From: Pigmentiphaga sp. NML080357
GTDB taxonomy: Bacteria; Pseudomonadota; Gammaproteobacteria; Burkholderiales; Burkholderiaceae_B
Assembly: GCF_002188465.1 (NCBI RefSeq)
Contig: NZ_NINW01000003.1
Span: 62,001 to 126,000, forward strand
Direction of reading: 5' to 3'
Length of the DNA stretch: 64,000 nucleotides
The notes beneath the pieces are model-generated. The model was not told the DNA's origin. It was given only the letters and a program-made list of their open reading frames with translations, and made no database searches. Below, one piece after another: positions 9,498-16,993 of the stretch (positions within the stretch are counted from its first letter, which is position 1; the number at the start of each line of letters is the position of its first letter). Both the position numbers and the translations under genes were made by a program.

Positions 9498-10229
9498 TCA
9501 GCTGCGCATCGTCACGCGCATCTGGTAGCGGTCCGGGGGGCCGAGAATGCTCTGGTATTCGATCGGCCTGTCGTGCTCGTCGAAGGCCACCCGCCTGACG
9601 TCGACCAGCGCGGATCCGATGGGAACCTGCAGACTGCGGGCGATGACCGGATCGGCCAGGGCAGCCCCGGCGGCCGCCTCGATCCGGAAATAGGGAAAAC
9701 CGGCCCGCGCCATCAACTCGCTCAGCGCATGGCGGGAGATGTCCTCGCGCTTGAAACGCGACGCGACGTCTATCGGCAGCCAGGCCGTGCTGTGCAGGAT
9801 GGGCAAGCTGCCCCGCGTGCGCAGGCGGACCAGCTTCATGACGCGTTCGCCTTCGGGCAGCAACAGCCCCGTCCGCACGTGGGGAGGCGCCGCGACCTCC
9901 TCGAAAGATTCCAGCCGCGGGGTACTGAGCGCGCGGCTCTCGGCCACCTGTTCCATGAAACCGGCCAAGGGCGTCTGCAGCGATACCACCGACGCCGATT
10001 CGGCCACGAAGGTACCGTCGCCCTGGCGCCGTTCTATCAGGCCTTGCTCCTCCAGCCCCTGCATGGCGCGTCTGACAGTAATGCGCGAAACCGAGAACAG
10101 CTTGCACAGTGCATCCTCGGTAGGCAGGCGTTCGCCGGGCTGGTAGCGGCCGGTGGCGATGCCGTCCTTGATGACGGCCGCTATCTGGTGATGGAGCGGG
10201 GTTCCTAGGGTTCGACTCAGCTTCTGCAT
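9498..10229 (-). CDS. GntR/HutC-family transcriptional regulator
   Basis: The 243-residue protein has an N-terminal winged helix (TPLHHQIAAVIKDGIATGRY, PGERLPTEDALCKLFSVSR, ITVRRAMQGLEEQGLIERRQ; about residues 9-76). A UTRA effector domain follows (about 95-235). I take the ATG at 10229, close to the start of the DNA-binding domain; the longer reading adds 56 residues of no recognisable domain. It is divergent from the aconitase-family genes and Bug gene, which it most likely controls in response to a small acid. The effector is unknown. Confidence 0.9.
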   Translation of the reverse strand: MQKLSRTLGTPLHHQIAAVIKDGIATGRYQPGERLPTEDALCKLFSVSRITVRRAMQGLEEQGLIERRQGDGTFVAESASVVSLQTPLAGFMEQVAESRALSTPRLESFEEVAAPPHVRTGLLLPEGERVMKLVRLRTRGSLPILHSTAWLPIDVASRFKREDISRHALSELMARAGFPYFRIEAAAGAALADPVIARSLQVPIGSALVDVRRVAFDEHDRPIEYQSILGPPDRYQMRVTMRS

Positions 10230-10315
10230 GAAGGCGTAACGCAAACGGCCATGGTGGACGCGATGGAGCGCAATTGTGTCATGGCCTGCGACGCCAGGCC
10301 GGTTTTGCGCTAAAT

Positions 10316-10331
10316 TTGTCATGTTGTCATA
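10316..10331 (+). promoter_or_regulatory. Tandem TTGTCAT(G/A) repeats in the GntR/leuC-like divergent promoter region
   Basis: Two head-to-tail octamers (TTGTCATG, TTGTCATA) lie in the 145-bp gap between divergently transcribed genes. A third related half-site (TTGTGTCATGG) lies at about 10274. They are candidate binding sites for the GntR-type regulator. This is inferred from position and repetition only. Confidence 0.35.
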
Positions 10332-10374
10332 ATGATTATACGAATCTACCGGCGACATTGCCTTGGGAGTACCG

Positions 10375-11781
10375 ATGGAGCGCACGCTCTTCGACAAGAT
10401 TTGGGACGATCACGTGGTGATGGACATGGGCGACGGCTTCGCGCTGTTGCACGTGGATCGCCACCTGATCACGGACGCGGGCAGCAAGGCCCTGGTCGAC
10501 ATGCGCGAACGCGGGCTCGCGATGCGCAATCCGGAGCTGGCCTTCGCCTCGCCGGACCATTCGGTAACGACCACGCCCGGACGCACGGACCTCAATGCCC
10601 ACAGCGTCAGGCTGGTGGGCAACCTGCGCAAGGAGGCCCAGGCGCGAGGCATCCGGCTGTTCGACATGGGCAGCGGCGCCCAGGGGATTCTTCATGTCGT
10701 CGGCCCGGAGCTGGGGCTGACGCTGCCCGGGGCACTGGTGGTCTGTGCCGACAGCCATACCTGCACCCATGGCGGCCTCGGGGCGTTGGGCTTTGGCATC
10801 GGCGCGAGCGAGTTCGCGCATGTGGGGGCCACCCAGACGCTGGTCCAGCAAAAGCCGCGCAACATGCGGGTGCGATTCGCGGGCGCGGCGGCGCCCGGCG
10901 TCTCGGCCAAGGACCTGATCCTGCATGCGGTGGGGCTCGTCGGCGCGGCCGGCGGTACCGGCTACGCCATCGAGTATGCGGGCGAAGCCGTGCGCGAACT
11001 CGACATCGAGGCGAGGCTGACGCTGTGCAACCTGTCCATCGAGCTGGGCGCGAAGATCGGCATGGTGGCGCCCGACGAGAAGACCATCGCGTACCTGCAA
11101 GGCAAGCCGTTCGCTCCGCGCGGCGGCGACTGGGACCGCGCCGTCGAGTACTGGCGAACGCTGCATTCCGACGCGGGCGCCCGGTTCGACCGCGAGGTAC
11201 TCATTGATGCCGGCAGCGTCGCGCCGCAAATTACCTGGGGCACCAGTCCCGAACAGGTCATGGCCGTCGATGGCCTCGTTCCCGATCCCGCGGTGATCGG
11301 CGATGCCGGACATCGCCGCGCCGCGCTTGCCGCGCTCGACTACATGGGGCTCGAACCCGGCCAGCCGATTGCCGGCACGCCGGTGGACAGGGTCTTCATC
11401 GGCTCGTGCACGAATGCGCGCCTGTCCGACCTGCGCAGCGCGGCGGCCGTCGTCCGCGGCCGCCGCGTGGCCGCGCACGTCGAGGCCTGGGTCGTTCCCG
11501 GTTCGGAACGCGTCAAGCGGGCCGCCGAAGCGGAAGGCCTGGACCGGATATTCATGCAGGCCGGTTTCCAATGGCGCGAACCCGGCTGCTCCATGTGCGT
11601 CGCCGCCAATGGGGAAACGGCAGCCCCGGGCCAGCGAATCGTCTCCACCTCCAACCGCAATTTCGTGGGCCGGCAAGGCCCCGGTGCCCGCACCCACCTC
11701 GCCAGTCCGGCCATGGCGGCCGCCGCCGCCGTGAGCGGGACGATCTGCGACATCCGCCACATCGGGACGCTGTCCGCATGA
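10375..11781 (+). CDS. Aconitase-family hydro-lyase large subunit (LeuC-like paralogue)
   Basis: This 468-residue subunit resembles 3-isopropylmalate dehydratase large subunits. The three 4Fe-4S ligands are C345 in FIGSCTNARLSDLR and C405 and C408 in EPGCSMC. N-terminal features (LFDKIWDDHVV, CADSHTCTHGGLGALGFGIG) also match. The start is the ATG at 10375 with GGGAG in front, not the TTG four codons earlier. The stop overlaps the small-subunit start (ATGA). The setting (GntR regulator, Bug protein, no leuB or leuA) argues for a catabolic dehydratase or isomerase acting on a malate or citraconate analogue, not for leucine synthesis. That is inference. Confidence 0.85.
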   Translation: MERTLFDKIWDDHVVMDMGDGFALLHVDRHLITDAGSKALVDMRERGLAMRNPELAFASPDHSVTTTPGRTDLNAHSVRLVGNLRKEAQARGIRLFDMGSGAQGILHVVGPELGLTLPGALVVCADSHTCTHGGLGALGFGIGASEFAHVGATQTLVQQKPRNMRVRFAGAAAPGVSAKDLILHAVGLVGAAGGTGYAIEYAGEAVRELDIEARLTLCNLSIELGAKIGMVAPDEKTIAYLQGKPFAPRGGDWDRAVEYWRTLHSDAGARFDREVLIDAGSVAPQITWGTSPEQVMAVDGLVPDPAVIGDAGHRRAALAALDYMGLEPGQPIAGTPVDRVFIGSCTNARLSDLRSAAAVVRGRRVAAHVEAWVVPGSERVKRAAEAEGLDRIFMQAGFQWREPGCSMCVAANGETAAPGQRIVSTSNRNFVGRQGPGARTHLASPAMAAAAAVSGTICDIRHIGTLSA

Positions 11782-12461
11782 CTCCCTTCATACGCCTGGA
11801 ATCCGTCGCCGCGCCGCTGCTGCGCGACAACATCGACACGGACCTGATCATTCGCGTCGAGCCGCTGTTCAGCGGCGTCCCCCGCGCCGACCTCGGCCGC
11901 TACTGCTTCGAGACCTTGCGCTACCGCCAGGACGGCACCGAAGATCCCGACTTCGTCTTCAACCAACCGGCCAGCCGCCATGCGCAAATCCTGCTCGCGG
12001 GCGCCAACTTCGGCTGCGGCAGCTCGCGCGAAGGCGCGGTCTGGGCATTGCTGGCCATGGGTGTGCGCTGCGTGATCGCGCCCAGCTTCGGCGACATCTT
12101 CTTCAACAACTGCTTCCAGAACGGCCTGCTTCCCGTACGCCTGGCGCGCGCCGACGTAGAAGCCCTTGCCGAGCACGCAAGAACCGCCCCCGCTGCGCGC
12201 ATGGTGGTGGACCTGCAGCATGGTTTCGTGGCGGGAGCCGATGGCAGGCAGGTCGGCTTCGAGATCTCCGCGCGTCGGCGCGAAGCCTTGCTCGAGGGCC
12301 TCGACCCCATCGCGCAGACGCTCAAGCACCAGGCGCGGATCGACGATTTCCAGCGGCAGGATGCATTGCGCCGGCCCTGGATATACCGATTCGGCGCGCT
12401 CGCCGACCCCATACCGGCAGAGACCGGACAACGTCCCTCCCCTCCAAAGGAACCGACATGA
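11778..12461 (+). CDS. Aconitase-family hydro-lyase small subunit (LeuD-like paralogue)
   Basis: The 227-residue swivel-domain protein has the LeuD signature DNIDTDLIIRVEPLFSGV near the N-terminus. It also has the loop GANFGCGSSREGAVWALLAMG (spread over about 74-94), with the conserved SSRE that binds substrate, and CVIAPSFGDIFFNNCFQNGL. The start overlaps the large-subunit stop by four bases, and its own stop overlaps the ATG of the following Bug gene, so all three genes look translationally coupled. The C-terminal tail after FGALADPIPAE is Pro-rich and unremarkable. It forms a heterodimer with the preceding subunit. Confidence 0.88.
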   Translation: MTPFIRLESVAAPLLRDNIDTDLIIRVEPLFSGVPRADLGRYCFETLRYRQDGTEDPDFVFNQPASRHAQILLAGANFGCGSSREGAVWALLAMGVRCVIAPSFGDIFFNNCFQNGLLPVRLARADVEALAEHARTAPAARMVVDLQHGFVAGADGRQVGFEISARRREALLEGLDPIAQTLKHQARIDDFQRQDALRRPWIYRFGALADPIPAETGQRPSPPKEPT

Positions 12462-13462
12462 GCACTCCATCCTCCCTTCCGGACTTCCGGCGCCGGCAAT
12501 GGCTCGCCGCGGCCGCCTCCGGCGCCGCCTGCGCCGCCCTGCCCGCCGCGCTACGCGCGCAAGGCGCCTACCCGGACAAGCCGGTAAAGATGATCGTTCC
12601 CATGCCGCCCGGCGGCGCCACCGACGGCATGGCGCGGTTGATCGCCCTGAAGCTCGGCGAACGCTGGGGCCAGAGCGTGGTGGTAGAGAACCGCGCCGGC
12701 GCGGGCGCCATCATCGGCACCCAGGCAGTCGCGCGGGCGGCACCGGATGGCTACACCTTCGGCCTGGTCATCAGTTCCCACACCATCAACCCCGCCGTGC
12801 GCAGCACGCTGCCCTACGACACGCTGAAAGACTTCACGCCGCTCACCCAGCTCGGCTCGGCGGTGATCGCGCTGGTGGCCCACCCGGGCTTTGCCGCCAG
12901 CGACGTGGCGGGCTTGATCAAGATTGCGCGCGCCGAGCCGGGACGTCTGGAGTACGCGTCGCTGGGCGTAGGCACCGCCACCCACGTGGCCGGAGAACTG
13001 CTCAAGGTGAAGGCCGGCATCGACCTCACCCACGTGCCCTACAACGGCAGCGCGCCGGCGTACAACGACCTGCTGCCGGGACGCGTCAAGGTCGGCTTCG
13101 TCATCCTGGAGTCGGCCCTGCCGCACATCCAGTCGGGCCGCCTGAAGCTCTTGGCCATCACCAACGGCAAGCGCAGTCCCTCGCATCCTGAATTTCCCAC
13201 CATTGCCGAAACCGTGCCCGGCTATGCATACGAAAGCATCTTCGGCTTCGTCGCGCCTGCGGGCCTTCCGCCGGCCATCGCGCAAAAGCTCTCCGCCGAC
13301 CTGATCGCGACGGTAAAGCGGCCGGAAGTCGTGCGGCAATTGAACGCCTGGGGCACCGACGTGGTCGGCTCCACGCCGGAACAGTTCGGCGGCTTCATAC
13401 GGCGCGAGATCGAGGAAACCCGGGACGTGGTCAGGAACGCCGGGATCAAGCTGATGGAATGA
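12458..13462 (+). CDS. Bug-family periplasmic substrate-binding protein
   Basis: This 334-residue TctC-like binding protein has a Tat-like signal (FRRRQWLAAAASG, cleavage near LRAQG). Mature-protein landmarks are YPDKPVKMIVPMPPGGATDG, VVVENRAGAGAIIGTQ, APDGYTFGLV, LPYDTLKDFTPL, THVAGELLK and VPYNGSAPAYND. It is the third gene of the leuC-like/leuD-like unit, overlapping the small-subunit stop. It probably delivers the dehydratase substrate, a C4-C6 hydroxy or unsaturated diacid by analogy. No membrane partner (TctA/TctB) is encoded nearby, so it must use transporter subunits from elsewhere. Confidence 0.92.
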   Translation: MSTPSSLPDFRRRQWLAAAASGAACAALPAALRAQGAYPDKPVKMIVPMPPGGATDGMARLIALKLGERWGQSVVVENRAGAGAIIGTQAVARAAPDGYTFGLVISSHTINPAVRSTLPYDTLKDFTPLTQLGSAVIALVAHPGFAASDVAGLIKIARAEPGRLEYASLGVGTATHVAGELLKVKAGIDLTHVPYNGSAPAYNDLLPGRVKVGFVILESALPHIQSGRLKLLAITNGKRSPSHPEFPTIAETVPGYAYESIFGFVAPAGLPPAIAQKLSADLIATVKRPEVVRQLNAWGTDVVGSTPEQFGGFIRREIEETRDVVRNAGIKLME

Positions 13463-13484
13463 ACGAGGCAAGTCCGCGTCGGTC

Positions 13485-13591
13485 GATTCCAGGGAATCAG
13501 CCAGTCTTCCTTGAGATCGATGCCGAATCCCGGCGCGGGCGAACGCCTCATGCACCGGATCGTCGTCCACGGACCGGTATTCGAACGATAA
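13485..13591 (-). pseudogene. Relic of an enolase-superfamily (mandelate racemase/MLE type) C-terminus
   Basis: Between the Bug stop and the IclR stop the minus strand reads SFEYRSVDDDPVHEAF in one frame and then, in another, PGFGIDLKEDWLIPW. These match the order and style of the C-terminal end of mandelate-racemase-group sugar-acid dehydratases, where the last barrel strand is followed by a PG(L/F)G(I/V) segment. The roughly 20 residues normally between them are missing and the frame changes. I read this as the tail of a deleted gene. It rests on family knowledge, not a search. Confidence 0.45.
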
Positions 13592-13610
13592 GGCGTGACG
13601 CGCCGGCGTC

Positions 13611-14420
13611 CTAGGCGCCGCTTCCCGCTTCGACGAATTCCGCCGCGATCAGCGCCGCTGCCTCGGACAGCCGCCCCAGGCATGCCCGCTCCATTTCCGG
13701 CGTCAGCAGCTCGGCGGGAAACGCACGCGCCAGGCTGCCGATCACTTTCTTTTCGCCCGGCTGGAAGATGGGCACGGCCACGCCGGCGAGATTTGGGGTG
13801 ATCTGGCTGTGGCTGGTGGCGTAGCCGTTGCGACGTATCGCGGCCAGCGTCCGGCGGAACTCTTCCCAGTTGCGCCCCAGCCCGGCCTGGGCGATTTCCT
13901 CGGCGCTGCGCAGATAAGTCTGCCGTATCCGGTGCGGACTGAAGAAGGCCAGCATCGCCAGCGAGGCCGCGCCGCGGAACAGCGGAAACGGCATGCCGCG
14001 CGAGCGGCGCACGGGAATGTCCTGCCCCTTGTACTCGAGCGTATCGGGCCCTTCCTTGTAGATGCACAGTACCTTGTCGCGATAGAGGTTGTGCAGCAGC
14101 AGCACGCTGCCTGGCTCGCGCACGGCCGGCAGCACCTTGCGGCCGGCCAGGTACAGCGGGTCGGTCAGCACCAGCATGCGCTCGAGTTCGATGATCCGCG
14201 GCCCCAGCGCGTACATGCCGCCCGACGACGGCGCCAGCAGGCCGGCATCGCACAGCTCCTTCACATAGCGATAGGCCGTGGAGCGGGTATAGCCCAGCCG
14301 GGACATGACGTCCTCGATGCGCAGCAGCGGGTGTTCGACGGACAACAGCTCCAGCACTTCGAAGGCGCGGGCTAGCGTGGAAGCCGGACGGGCGTTGTCG
14401 GATGCGTTCACGGGGCGCAT
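13611..14420 (-). CDS. IclR-family transcriptional regulator
   Basis: The 269-residue protein has an N-terminal winged helix (TLARAFEVLELLSVEHPLLR, IEDVMSRLGYTRSTAYRYV, about residues 14-75). An IclR effector domain follows, with FRGAASLAMLAFF and SQITPNLAGVAVPIFQPGE. It starts at the ATG at 14420 and is divergent from the SMP-30/Bug/NIPSNAP genes, which it probably represses or activates in response to a pathway intermediate. The downstream enolase relic on the same strand suggests that this regulator once had a target gene on its own side. Confidence 0.9.
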   Translation of the reverse strand: MRPVNASDNARPASTLARAFEVLELLSVEHPLLRIEDVMSRLGYTRSTAYRYVKELCDAGLLAPSSGGMYALGPRIIELERMLVLTDPLYLAGRKVLPAVREPGSVLLLHNLYRDKVLCIYKEGPDTLEYKGQDIPVRRSRGMPFPLFRGAASLAMLAFFSPHRIRQTYLRSAEEIAQAGLGRNWEEFRRTLAAIRRNGYATSHSQITPNLAGVAVPIFQPGEKKVIGSLARAFPAELLTPEMERACLGRLSEAAALIAAEFVEAGSGA

Positions 14421-14497
14421 GGGGCTGGACGGTGGCGCGGATTATACCGACCCCGTCAGCATCACTCTATTAATCCTAAATAATGGGATGTTTGACG

Positions 14498-14515
14498 AAT
14501 CCTGAATTACGGAAT
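14498..14515 (+). promoter_or_regulatory. Imperfect palindrome in the IclR/SMP-30 divergent promoter region
   Basis: AATCCTGAATTACGGAAT matches its own reverse complement at 12 of 18 positions and lies in the 149-bp AT-rich gap between the divergent genes. IclR-type operators are often imperfect palindromes of this size. Weak evidence. Confidence 0.25.
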
Positions 14516-14569
14516 AACCTGAAAAAAACGCTCCGCATCGCGGGGCCCACAAGACCGAAGGAGACAACG

Positions 14570-15448
14570 GTGGCCGGCAAGATCGAATGCGTCGTCCAAG
14601 GGGCCGACATCCTGGGCGAAGTCCCGCTCTGGTGCGACCGCAGCCAGCGCCTGTGGTGGGTGGACGTGCGGCGGCCCGCCCTGCAATCGTACGAACCCGC
14701 CACCGGCCGGCATCGCGCGCAACGGCTGGCGCCCGAACTGCTGGTAGGCAGCATCGCGCTGCGCGAGGCGGGCGGCTTCCTGCTGGCCACCAACCACGGC
14801 CTGTACCTGTACGACCCCGATACCGGCGAACCGCCCCAGCCCCTGCTGAACCCGGAACCCGACCTGCCCGACAACCGCCTGAACGACGGCAAGTGCGACC
14901 GCCGCGGCCGCTTCTGGGTGGGCAGCATGCCCGATACCCGCCGCACGCCGGAAGGCAGGCTCTACCGCTTCGACCCCGATCACCGCTGCCACGCCATGCT
15001 GGACGACGTCGTGCTGCCCAACTCCATCGCCTGGAGTCCCGACGACCACACGATGTACTTCGCCGATACCCACAGGCAGGTCATCTGGGCCTTCGACTAT
15101 GACCTGGACGACGGCGTCATCTCCAACCGGCGGGTCTTCAAGGACTGGACCCACCAGGCAGGGCGCCCCGATGGATCGACGGTGGACGTGGACGGCTGCC
15201 TGTGGAACGCGATGGTGGCCACCGGGCAGCTGGTGCGGCTCACGCCCGAAGGCAAGGTGGACCGGGTCATCCAGATGCCGGTCACCAATCCGACCTGCCC
15301 CGCCTTCGGCGGCGACCGGCTCGACACCTTGTACGTCACGAGCCATTCGCAACGCATTCCCGAGCTGGCCAGGGAACCGCTTGCCGGCGGACTGTTCGCG
15401 CTCGACGTGGGCGTGGGCGGCCTGCCCGAACCACGCTTCCGGGGCTGA
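14570..15448 (+). CDS. SMP-30/gluconolactonase-family lactonase
   Basis: A six-bladed beta-propeller hydrolase of 292 residues. Predicted divalent-metal ligands are E17 in ILGEVPLW, N151 in VLPNSIAWSPD and D201 in GRPDGSTVDVDG, with RLNDGKCDRRGRFWVGSM at 103-120. I start at the GTG at 14570 because AAGGAGACAACG precedes it; the upstream in-frame ATG lacks a ribosome-binding site and adds non-homologous residues. The family hydrolyses sugar-acid lactones. With an IclR regulator and a relic enolase-type dehydratase next door, a sugar-acid pathway is plausible. The adjacent Bug gene would import the acid. Confidence 0.9.
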   Translation: MAGKIECVVQGADILGEVPLWCDRSQRLWWVDVRRPALQSYEPATGRHRAQRLAPELLVGSIALREAGGFLLATNHGLYLYDPDTGEPPQPLLNPEPDLPDNRLNDGKCDRRGRFWVGSMPDTRRTPEGRLYRFDPDHRCHAMLDDVVLPNSIAWSPDDHTMYFADTHRQVIWAFDYDLDDGVISNRRVFKDWTHQAGRPDGSTVDVDGCLWNAMVATGQLVRLTPEGKVDRVIQMPVTNPTCPAFGGDRLDTLYVTSHSQRIPELAREPLAGGLFALDVGVGGLPEPRFRG

Positions 15449-15521
15449 ACGCGGCACCCCGGCTTCGGCATCCGCCCCGCGTCGACCACGACCATGGCGC
15501 AGCGCCATGGAGGAGACCTTC

Positions 15522-16469
15522 ATGCAACGAGTTCGAGCCTTGCTGTTCCTGTTGTCGTGCGCCGTCGCGGCCCCATCGCCCGCCGCCGATGTCGTCAAGC
15601 TGGTAGTGCCCTTCGCGGCCGGCGGCCCGGTGGACCAGGTCGCGCGCATCATCGCGCCGGGACTCACTGCGGCGCTGGGCAAGACCGTCGTGGTGGAGAA
15701 CCGCGGCGGCGCGGGCGGCGTCGTCGGCGCCAACTATGTCGCCAAGTCGCCCGCGGACGGCGGGACGCTGCTGGTGGCGACCTCGGGCTACGTGATGTCG
15801 GCGGGTACGATGACGCAGTTGCCCTACGATCCGCGCAAGGACCTGGAACCCGTGGCGCTGATCGGCCAGGTCCAGACCCTGATGATCGCCCGCCCCGACC
15901 TGGGCGTGCGCACACTGCGCGAGCTCGTGGACAAGTCCAAGTCCGGGGCGCGCATCAGCTACGGTTCGTCCGGCGTCGGCTCCACCATGCACATAGGCGG
16001 CGAGATGGTGAACGTCTACACGGGCTCGCAGATGCTGCACGTCCCGTATCGCGGCGCGGCCCCCGCCATCGCCGACCTGCTGGCCGGGCAGATCGACGCG
16101 CTGAACGCCGACGTGACCATCCTCGCGCCCTACGTGCGCGAAGGCAAGGTAAGAGGCCTGGTGCTGTTCGACACGCAGCGTTCCAAGCAATTGCCCGACG
16201 TGCCGACCTCGGTCGAGGCGGGCTATCCCGACCTGCAGATGAGCAACGCCTACGGCATCCTCGCGCCTGCCGGCACCCCGGAGGCCACGCGCCGGCAGCT
16301 GGAGCAGGCCATCCTGAAAGTCGCCCGTTCGCCCGAGGTATCGGACAAGCTGGGCGGCATGGGGTTGATCGGCCCCATGGGCACGGAGCAATTCAAGGCC
16401 AAGCTGGCCAGCGACTTCGACCGCTGGATTCCGTTCCTGAAGAAGACGGGCATCCAGGTCCAGCCCTAG
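15522..16469 (+). CDS. Bug-family periplasmic substrate-binding protein
   Basis: The 315-residue protein has a short signal peptide (VRALLFLLSCAVAAPSPAAD) and the Bug landmarks VVKLVVPFAAGGPVDQVARI, VVENRGGAGGVVGANYVAKS, LPYDPRKDLEPV, SSGVGSTMHIGG and VPYRGAAPAIADLLAG. The ATG at 15522 follows GGAGGAGACCTTC, a strong ribosome-binding site. It lies between the SMP-30 lactonase and the NIPSNAP gene, all on the plus strand with gaps of 73 and 22 bp, so they probably form one operon. Confidence 0.93.
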   Translation: MQRVRALLFLLSCAVAAPSPAADVVKLVVPFAAGGPVDQVARIIAPGLTAALGKTVVVENRGGAGGVVGANYVAKSPADGGTLLVATSGYVMSAGTMTQLPYDPRKDLEPVALIGQVQTLMIARPDLGVRTLRELVDKSKSGARISYGSSGVGSTMHIGGEMVNVYTGSQMLHVPYRGAAPAIADLLAGQIDALNADVTILAPYVREGKVRGLVLFDTQRSKQLPDVPTSVEAGYPDLQMSNAYGILAPAGTPEATRRQLEQAILKVARSPEVSDKLGGMGLIGPMGTEQFKAKLASDFDRWIPFLKKTGIQVQP

Positions 16470-16491
16470 AGGAAACACGAGGAACCCCCGC

Positions 16492-16821
16492 ATGATCGTC
16501 GAGCACCGCACCTACACGCTCAAGCACGGCACCATGGAAGACTACCTGCAGCGATACCGCACGCACGGCCTGCCCGTGCAAATGCGGCACCTGGGCGGGC
16601 TGGTCGGTTTCTACGTGAGCGAGATCGGTCCGCTGAACCAGGTCGTCCACATCTGGGCCTACGCCAGCCTGGCCGACCGCGAACGGCGCCGCGAGCGGTT
16701 GGAGGCGGACCCCGAATGGGCTGCCTTCAGGCAGATGAACCGGGGGTCGTTCGTCGCCCAGGAGGTGAAGATCATGAACGTGGCGCCGTTCTCGCCGCAG
16801 CCGGCGTTGCCGAAGGACTAG
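16492..16821 (+). CDS. NIPSNAP-family protein
   Basis: A 109-residue dimeric alpha-beta-barrel protein. It has the NIPSNAP start MIVEHRTYTLKHGTMEDYLQ and the motif GPLNQVVHIWAYASLADRER in the middle. The biochemical role of the family is not settled. Members frequently sit beside Bug proteins and catabolic enzymes in Bordetella-type genomes, and related folds act as small oxygenases or isomerases. An AGAGGAAAC sequence precedes the ATG. It is the last gene of the SMP-30/Bug unit. Confidence 0.88.
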   Translation: MIVEHRTYTLKHGTMEDYLQRYRTHGLPVQMRHLGGLVGFYVSEIGPLNQVVHIWAYASLADRERRRERLEADPEWAAFRQMNRGSFVAQEVKIMNVAPFSPQPALPKD

Positions 16822-16883
16822 CACTGACCATCCATCGCCGGCGCGAATGGCCACGCATTCGCACGATGCATTTGTTCCCCTCC

Positions 16884-16912
16884 GTCGATGGCCCTAGGCC
16901 GTAGCCATCGAC
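16884..16912. terminator. Hairpin between convergent genes
   Basis: GTCGATGGC (16884-16892) and GCCATCGAC (16904-16912) form a perfect 9-bp stem with an 11-nt loop in the gap after NIPSNAP. There is no T-run, so it may be a factor-assisted terminator or simply a mRNA 3-prime stem. Confidence 0.4.
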
Positions 16913-16931
16913 CATACGGCGGGAGGACGAC

Positions 16932-16979
16932 ATGCAAAGGCTGGAACTGACCGGACGGACCTTTCGGCCGCGGCGCTAG
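16932..16979 (+). other. 15-codon mini-ORF behind a strong ribosome-binding site
   Basis: ATG at 16932 is preceded by GGGAGGACGAC and opens a 15-codon frame (MQRLELTGRTFRPRR) that stops with TAG just before the Bug gene on the opposite strand. A well-placed Shine-Dalgarno before so short a frame suggests the remaining 5-prime end of a deleted gene. I recognise no family. Confidence 0.2.
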
Positions 16980-16993
16980 CCTGCCACTTCGGG

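Noticed and set aside
10375-12461. Housekeeping leuC-leuD for leucine synthesis
   Set aside because: There is no leuA or leuB nearby and the genes overlap with a Bug gene under a GntR regulator, so a catabolic paralogue is more likely.
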